A DNA stretch of 64,000 bases from Ananas comosus (lineage: Eukaryota > Streptophyta > Magnoliopsida > Poales > Bromeliaceae): positions 7,791,050 to 7,855,049 of the forward strand of contig NC_033631.1 in NCBI RefSeq assembly GCF_001540865.1. Direction: 5' to 3'. Each line of letters starts with the position of its first letter. Positions within the stretch are counted from its first letter, which is position 1. The notes under the pieces were generated by a model that was not told where the DNA came from, did not search any database, and worked only from the letters and a program-made list of their open reading frames with translations. Of the stretch, positions 57,240-64,000 are shown one piece after another. A program made the translations under genes and the position numbers.

Positions 57240-57601
57240 GGGTTAATTGCATACACCTCTCTGTAAACATATCAAATAACAAATATATTCATATAAAGTT
57301 CAACTTTTCGAATTTATCCTATAAAGATACTAAACGTTTTCAAATATACCCCCACTGTTAGAATCCGTTTGAAAAATATAGTTAACCATAGATAAAATAT
57401 CTAATCCTAGTTATTTAATAACGTAAATTGACCTTTGTACCCCCCTTATATTATTTGTGATGGCAGAAAAAGAGAAGATAACGGTTGAAAATTTTTGGGA
57501 GGATATTTCAATATAGTTTTAACAGTTAAAATTTTTAAAGAGACATATTTATATTGGCAAAAATGTCATTTTACTTATTTTTTGTTAAAAAAATCGATAG
57601 T
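57240..57601 (+). mobile_element. Left part of a second copy of the 38.4-kb Mutator family
   Basis: The sequence begins GGTTAATTGCATACACC and follows the terminal repeat of the Pack-MULE candidate through ATATATTCATATAAAGTTCAA and CCCCCACTGTTAGAATCCG. The interior here is AT-rich and not GC-rich, so this copy lacks the captured gene piece. It is cut at 57601 by the gypsy LTR. The other end is outside the window. Confidence 0.65.
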
Positions 57602-59593
57602 TGTCACGCCCCGGATGTCTCGTTCCCCGGGCACACCGACAAACCCGCCGTATACAAAGGAGTTTCCTCTGTACACGAAGCGACAGCTGCACCTGTAAAC
57701 ATACAATACTACAAACAGTAGTATAGAGCTGCTAGAGAAAACAAAAGCTAAACAAACTGAGTTTCATATACATAGCTCAAATCCAAAATACAGAGTTACT
57801 TGCACTGGCGAGTTAGGTAAACTATGTACATAAACTCGAAACAAAACATCTACCTGCAGTAGGGGTGCCTCTAGCTCTGCTCGTCGGGTAGGGCTCTAAC
57901 CCGCGACGCCCTTGCCTCGATCCTGATCCGCGGAAGGCGCAGTAGCCGAAACCTGTGGCTCTGCAAAACAGGGGTAACAACTGGGCGTGAGAACTACTGT
58001 AAAAACAAGTAGTCCTCAGTGGGTACCGCCCAAAACAACATCGGTCCACCCACTAAGTCTACAGAAGGGAGCAAGAGTAGTCAGAAAAGCAGGAAGTAAA
58101 CTCTACCGCTATCGATCACTACACTATCATGCTCTACACTAACCAACTGTAGTAAATGTCAAATCTGACCCAATCCAATCGGGACTGTAAGCATACCCGT
58201 CCCCGGGACTGTGAATACACCCGTCCCTGCCCCGTTGCGACTATCAGGCTCTATCCACACTAACTGGTCCGTGGAGAGCAAGTCCAACTGGCATGAGCGA
58301 CACCAACGCGAAAGCACAAAGCCTGACTCCGGAGTGGCACTCGTGGGCGCTACCCAACCGAGTATGCAGCGTATCTCTGTCGAGCTCAATCAGGCTCTGA
58401 AAAGCCAAAGTCAAGTAACCAACTCAAACTGGTCTAATAACCAACAGGTAACGTGCCCTCAGCACAATCTGACGCCAAAAAGGCGATACGGGTCCACCGT
58501 CAACCCTGACGGCACCCAACAGTCCGGAACAACCTGAACGACCCTGTAAAAATCCACTCGGCACACCAGCACGAGCGTAAATATATTCTAAACTACCTGA
58601 AGTACTCGTCTCGAAGATACTGCGACAGTACAATTTTATAACGGCTCCTAGAGCTAAATCAGGCAGTTTAAACATGTGACAGGTCCAAATCGCAGGTTTT
58701 CTCCTAATTCAAATTCCAAGTCCAACATGTATAAACTACTCAATTTAATACCACATGCTCCAAATTCAGATTTGCTATCTATAACAAAATCCATGAATTC
58801 GAGCTAAAGTAAACTATATAAAATCTGAAATTACACATGTTGACTATTGCGCACTTAGGAGTATAAGCCGATCATTAACCCACCTTAGTCGCTAATTCCT
58901 AGCAGCGAGGAAGTCCCGAAGCAAAGGAACACCCTGCTGGATCAATCCGCAAACCTCCAAAGGCCAGAAATCACGCTCCCGCCAAACTCTACACGTAAAA
59001 TCCGAAAATGAGCACCGATTCTGCCTCAAAAACAGCAGCAGAGAAGAGAATAATTCCGACCAAGAAAACCTCCACCAAAACCAGCAAGTAAGGGCTTCGT
59101 GGATTCCTCTCGAAGTCCCGAATCCAACGAACCAAGTCTCGTCGAAATCCGCTGCTCCTACGTCGAGAGGGAGCCGAAACGGCGACGGTCGACGCTGAAA
59201 ATTCTGCAAATCAGCACCAAGCTCGAAATGACAATACTTGAAGCAATGCAACGGAACACTCACCTCAAAGGCTAATTGAACATCGACGCGGCGGTGAGAA
59301 CGACGAAAACGCACCCTCACCTAGCTTCCTCGTAGCGCTACGATGACGAAGACCTGCTCGAACGGCACCGTGGCGCGACGTCGGCGTCGATCCGAGCTCC
59401 ACGACAACTCCACCCGAGCTCGAGCTCTCCACCTTGCCCACGAGCTAAATTAAGGAGGGATAGAGAGAGAAGGCTAATTAGTTTTCAATGGGTTGAGTTG
59501 ATAAGTATCAAGAGGGAGTTGGTGAGATACTTATCCACCAACTCAAAAGATTTTTTTTTTTTCCTCACCAACTCAAAAGCTAAGGGTACTACA
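57602..59593 (-). mobile_element. 3' LTR of Ty3/gypsy element 2
   Basis: On the minus strand the LTR starts TGTAGTACCCTTAGC at 59593, just after the purine tract GAGGGAGGA, and ends GGGGCGTGACA at 57602, about 1,992 bp. It is the full-length version of the LTR at 11254-12590. A tandem AACTCAAAAG phrase occurs near 59540-59580. The 5' LTR lies beyond the right edge of the window. Confidence 0.85.
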
Positions 59594-59640
59594 TCCTCCC
59601 TCACTACAAAAAGTTTCGTCCTCGAAACTTAAAACATACC

Positions 59641-62600
59641 TCAAGACGAGGAAGCGAACAAGTCGGGGTAGGACTCCCTCATCACTGTCTCAGGCTCCCA
59701 AGTCGCCTCCCGCTCCTCGTGATTGCTCCACTGCACTTTCACATACGGGATGGCCCGATTGCGCAATTCTTTCGTCTCCTAAGCAAGAATTCGCAATGGT
59801 CGCTTCTCGTATCTCAGATCCTCGCTAATCTCTAGTGGAGTGAAGTCAATCACGTGAGAGGGATCGAAAATATATCTCCTCAATGCTGAGACGTGGAAGA
59901 CATCGTGAATGCCAGCTAGTCGCGGGGGTAGAGCGATCCTGTATGCAACCGGTCCGATACGCTCTAATACCTCGAAAGGGCTAACAAACCGTGGACTAAG
60001 CTTTCCACGTACTCCAAATCGGCGTATCCCTCTGGACGGCGAGACTTTGAGGAAAACATGATCTCCAACCTGAAACTCCAAGTCTCGTCTCCTGGTATCG
60101 GCGTAGCTCCTCTGTCGGCTCTGTGCAGTCAAAAGGTGTCGTCGAATGATTCTCACCTTTTCCTCAGCCTCAAGTAGAATGTCCAGTCCAAGTGTCCTCC
60201 GCTCACCCACATCGCTCCAAAATAGGGGGGATCGACATCTGCGTCCATACAACGCCTCAAACAGAGCCATCTGAATGCTCGTTTGATAGCTGTTGTTGTA
60301 CGCAAACTCAACAAGTCTCACATGTCGATACTACCCTCCTCCAAAATCCAGGACGCATGCCCTCAGCATGTCCTCTAGAGTCTGTATGGTCCACTCCGAC
60401 TGACCATCTGTCTGTGGGTGGAACGCCGTGCTAAAATGCAGCTGAGTGCCCAAGGCGGTCTGAAAGCTCCTCCAAAACTGGGATACAAACCTCGGATCTC
60501 TGTCTGATACAATCGACACTGGCACGCCGTGCAGCCTAACGATCTCATCCAAGTATAGCTGCGCAAGTCTCTCTCTGGACCAGGTAGTCAGAACCGGTAG
60601 GAAGTGAGCAGACTTGGTCAGTCTGTCCACTATCACCCAAATCGCATCGTAGCCACCCTGCGCTCTAGGCAATCCAACGACGAAATCCATTGTGATCTGC
60701 TCCCACTTCCACTCGGGCACTGGCAGACTCTGAAGCTTGCCAGCAGGTACCTGATGCTCGGCTTTCACCTGTTTGCAAGTCAAACACTGAGTCACATATC
60801 TGCCAATGTCCCTCTTCATTCCATTCCACCAAAACCGTGCTTTTAGATCCTTATACATCTTGGTTCCACATGGATGAACCGTATAAGGAGAACAATGAGC
60901 CTCTTTCAGAATGTCTGCTCGGATCTCAGAATCCACAGGCACACACAGTCGGTCCCTGTACCGTAGTACTCTCGAACCGTCCAAAGCAAAACCCTCAGCC
61001 TGCCCCCTGTCTAGCTGCTCTCTAATCCTCACCAAGTACGGATCTCCACTCTGTTTCTCTCGGATCCTATCCAACAGAGTGGGCTGTAAAACTAGAGACA
61101 TCAGCCTTGCCGTAGACCCAGGGGGTACTATCTCGAGTCCCAACCACTGTAGCTCCTCGAGTAGGGGTCTCTGCTCAGTAATCCTCAAACTCAGGCTCTG
61201 CACTGACTTCCTGCTCAATGCATCTGCCACAACATTCGCCTTGCCGGGATGATACTGAACACTAATGTCATAGTCCTTCAGTAACTCCAACCACCGGCGC
61301 TGCCTCAGGTTCAGCTCTCTCTGTGTGAACAGATACTTGAGACTTTTATGATCGGTGAAGACCTCGCAGTGCTCGCCGTACAAGTAATGCCGCCACAACT
61401 TCAAAGCAAAAACTACTGCGGCAAGCTCCAAATCATGCGTAGGGTAATTCTTCTCATAATCCTTTAACTGCCGTGAAGTATAAGCAATCACCCTACCATG
61501 CTGCATCAGCACGCAACCAAGTCCATTGTGCGATGCATCACTGTAGTTCACGAATCCTTCCCCCATCACCGGAAGGGCAAGGATAGGAGCTGACGTCAAC
61601 CTCTATCTCAACTCGTCAAAGCTCCTCTGACAGTCGTCGCTCCAGACAAAACGAATCCCCTTCCGCATCAAGCGTGTGAGGGGTGTGGAAAGCTTCGCAA
61701 AGCCTTCCACAAACCGACGGTAATATCCTGCCAGTCCCAGGAAGCTCCGTACCTCAGTCACCGTCGTCGGTCTAGGCCAATCTCGAATCGCCTCAATCTT
61801 CTTCGGGTCCACTGCTACGCCCTCGGCTGAAATCACGTGGCCCAAGAAAGCAACCTCCCGTAGCCAGAACTCGCACTTCTTTAACTTGGCATACAACTTC
61901 TTCTCGCGCAGAAGCTGTAGCACAATCCTCAAGTGCTCCTCATGCTCAGCATCACTCCGGGAGTAAATCAGGATATCGTCGATGAAGACTACCACAAACC
62001 TATCCAAGAACGGCTTGAACACTCTGTTCATCAAATCCATGAATGCGGCAGGGGCATTCGTCAATCCAAAAGGCATCACCGTGAACTCATAATGCCCGTA
62101 CCGAGTCCGAAAAGCCGTCTTGGGAACATCCTCGGCCCTCACCCTCAGCTGGTGGTAACCTGACTGGAGATCAATCTTCGAAAAGACACAAGATCCTTGC
62201 AGCTGATCGAATAGATCATCAATGCGCGGCAGAGGATACTTGTTCTTGATGGTCACTTTATTCAGCTCCCGGTAATCCACACATAACCTGAGCGAACCAT
62301 CCTTCTTCTTTACAAATAACACCGGCGCTCCCCAAGGCGACACACTGGGTCTCACAAACCCTCTATCCATCAGATCCTGAAGTTGCGCCTTTAGCTCTCT
62401 CAGCTCTGCCGGTGCCATCCTGTAAGGTACCTTTGAGATTGGTGCAGTTCCAGGAACTACATCAATCACAAACTCAATCTCCCTCTCCGGCGGCAATGTC
62501 GTCAACTCAGGGGGAAACACATCCGAAAACTCGCGGACTACTGGGATGTCCTCGAGTCTCGGCGCCGCCGTAGGTACCTCCACAACTGTCGCTAGGAAAG

Positions 62601-64000
62601 CGATACACCCACTGCTCAGCATCTGTCGAGCCCTCGCCGAAGATATCCAGGTGGCAAACAGCGTGCTCCTGCAGCCTCTGAAAGTAAACTCCTCCTGGCC
62701 TGGCTCGCGGAACGTCACCGTCCTCGCTCCACAGTCGATCGTAGCATAGTACCGCGCCAGCCAATCCATACCGAGCACTACGTCGAAGTCCTGCAGCTGC
62801 CCTAACACCAACAGGTCTGCGGGCATGATCCAAGAGTCTAACTGCACCGGACAGGACCAACAACACTCTGTAACCTGCAAGACATGGTCGGGGATCTGCA
62901 CCTCTCGTGCCTGAGACAACGCTCCTAACTCTAGACCATGCAACAATGCAAATGCTCGGCTAACAAAGGAATGCGATGCACCGGTATCAAAAAGAGTGCG
63001 AACTCTAATGCCAGAAATCAAAGTGATACCTGCCACCACTCGGTCGGCTGCTGTAGAGTCCTCCACCTGAGCTGGATAGACCCTGCCACTCGGAGCCTGC
63101 TGTCGCCGCTCACCCGACAGCGGCACCGACGATCTGTCCTCCTGGCGGTAACTCTGTGCTGCTCCGTAAGACTGCTGTGGTGCTGGTGGTGCTGAAGCTG
63201 ATGATGGTGCTGGAGATACTGCTCGGGGACAAACTGCCCTCATGTGTCCCGGCTGACCACACCCGTAACACCGGCCCTCCCTCTGCTCACACTGTCGGGG
63301 CCAGTGTGGTCCCCCGCAGATCACACACTGCGGCGTCCTCTGAGTCTGTCCCTGCTGACGGGATCCCCTGGAACGCTGACGCCCCGAAGACCCACGACCC
63401 TGAGAACGTGATCGTGGAGGTCTCGGCGGACGTCTGCTGCTCGACTGTCCTCCATCATCTGGAAAGGGGCGCTTCCTGTCCTGACCCTGCCCCACGGCCT
63501 GAGTCCTCTCCTGCAGCAACACCTCACCTCTCTCTACCCATAGGGCCTGCTCTATGGATGCATCCAGGGTCCTCGACCTCTGCGCCCGCGCTAACCTGAA
63601 GATGTCCGGTCTCAGCCCCTGCTCGAACATGTACACCCTGTGCGCCTCGTCTCTGGCCACAAATGGCACACAGTTCAGGAGTCAAGTAAACTCCCGAACG
63701 TACTCCTGCACTGGACGATCTCCCTGCTGAAGCCTCCTCAAATCCTCCTCGAGCTTCTGCTTCACACTGTTGGGAAAGAACATCCCAAACAGCATTCCAC
63801 AGAACTGATCCCACCTCAGCTGCGCCGCCACCAGCCCCTGATCTCGCCTCGCTCTCCGCCACCAGTCGTGAGCATCACCTGCTAAACAGTGTACTCCCAG
63901 AGGTACCTGCTCCCTCTCCGGAATGAATAGATCCTCAAATAGCTTCTCCATCGCACTGACCCATCCCTTAACAACCCAGGCCTCAGTGCATCTGCCATTG
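59641..64000 (-). pseudogene. Gag-pol polyprotein of gypsy element 2 (Tekay/Del chromovirus), four stops
   Basis: One polyprotein frame runs from beyond the window edge to a TGA at 59641-59643. In order it holds the gag core (DLFIPEREQV, WWRRARRDQG), a zinc knuckle ([14 protein letters not shown]), an aspartic protease ([10 protein letters not shown]), reverse transcriptase ([10 protein letters not shown]), RNase H ([10 protein letters not shown]), and integrase with its zinc finger (CLTCKQVK) and catalytic D-D-E region ([21 protein letters not shown]). A chromodomain-like tail follows (VKVQWSNHEEREATWEPE). Four in-frame stops break it: TGA 63682-63684, TAG 61603-61605, TAG 60331-60333 and TAG 59779-59781. 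There are no frameshifts. RT and integrase motifs are otherwise intact, so it is a young but non-coding copy. Confidence 0.93.

Noticed and set aside
1..64000. A novel multi-gene functional system
   Set aside because: I looked for clustered, co-oriented unknown genes and found none. The window is dominated by transposons and isolated host-gene pieces.

Overview
The window is plant nuclear DNA, most likely from a monocot. It has split genes with GT-AG introns, a P-class PPR gene, a 26S proteasome ATPase gene, a plant-type histidine-biosynthesis gene, tRNA-derived SINEs, short TRIM retrotransposons, and hAT, Mutator, PIF/Harbinger and CACTA DNA elements. Ty3/gypsy chromovirus retrotransposons of the Del/Tekay kind are also present. 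The overall look recalls a bromeliad such as pineapple, but I cannot prove the species. No bacterial-type operon, defence island or CRISPR locus is present.

Layout: 1-2.2 kb is AT-rich with a 41-bp minisatellite, a GC-rich insert between 14-bp repeats and a palindrome-bearing MITE. 2.3-5.8 kb holds exons of an unidentified broken gene with a hAT element at a splice acceptor. 6.35-7.72 kb is an intact PPR gene (At5g46680-like), the best complete gene here. 9.4-14.5 kb is a Harbinger end, gypsy LTRs with a PBS and a frameshifted gag, then GC-rich gene fragments and a 21-bp minisatellite. 14.5-16.1 kb is a SINE and a Harbinger element filled with AAATTT-type sequence. 16-23.6 kb is mostly intergenic and LTR-derived. 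23.8-24.8 kb is a TRIM split by a hAT element. 24.8-26.2 kb is a 184-bp tandem duplication and exon remnants.

27.5-34.4 kb holds a Mutator-like element and a 3-kb near-identical direct duplication (spacing about 3,625 bp). 34.5-35.8 kb is the first four exons of RPT1, cut off next to a single-N join. 35.9-38.1 kb is a triple nest: palindrome MITE, then hAT, then a (TA)n-flanked segment. 38.4-39.5 kb is a Pack-MULE candidate. 40.5-45.2 kb is a HISN3 (ProFAR isomerase) pseudogene with stops, a frameshifting deletion and a complete copia element inserted at an exon-intron junction. 46.5-48.7 kb is a SINE with a perfect 16-bp TSD, a gene 5' fragment, a foldback element, a microsatellite and a 100-N gap. 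48.7-53.1 kb is a decayed gypsy element with its 3' LTR. 53.7-57.2 kb has two solo LTRs of one family in opposite orientation around a CACTA element. 57.2-64.0 kb is a Mutator-family copy interrupted by a minus-strand gypsy element whose polyprotein carries four in-frame stops.

The host genes do not form a pathway together. The story of the window is repeated transposon nesting, gene capture and gene decay. Four isolated N bases (5669, 9538, 27809, 34442) look like contig joins, and several apparent truncations sit on them. Those truncations should be treated as possible assembly effects.
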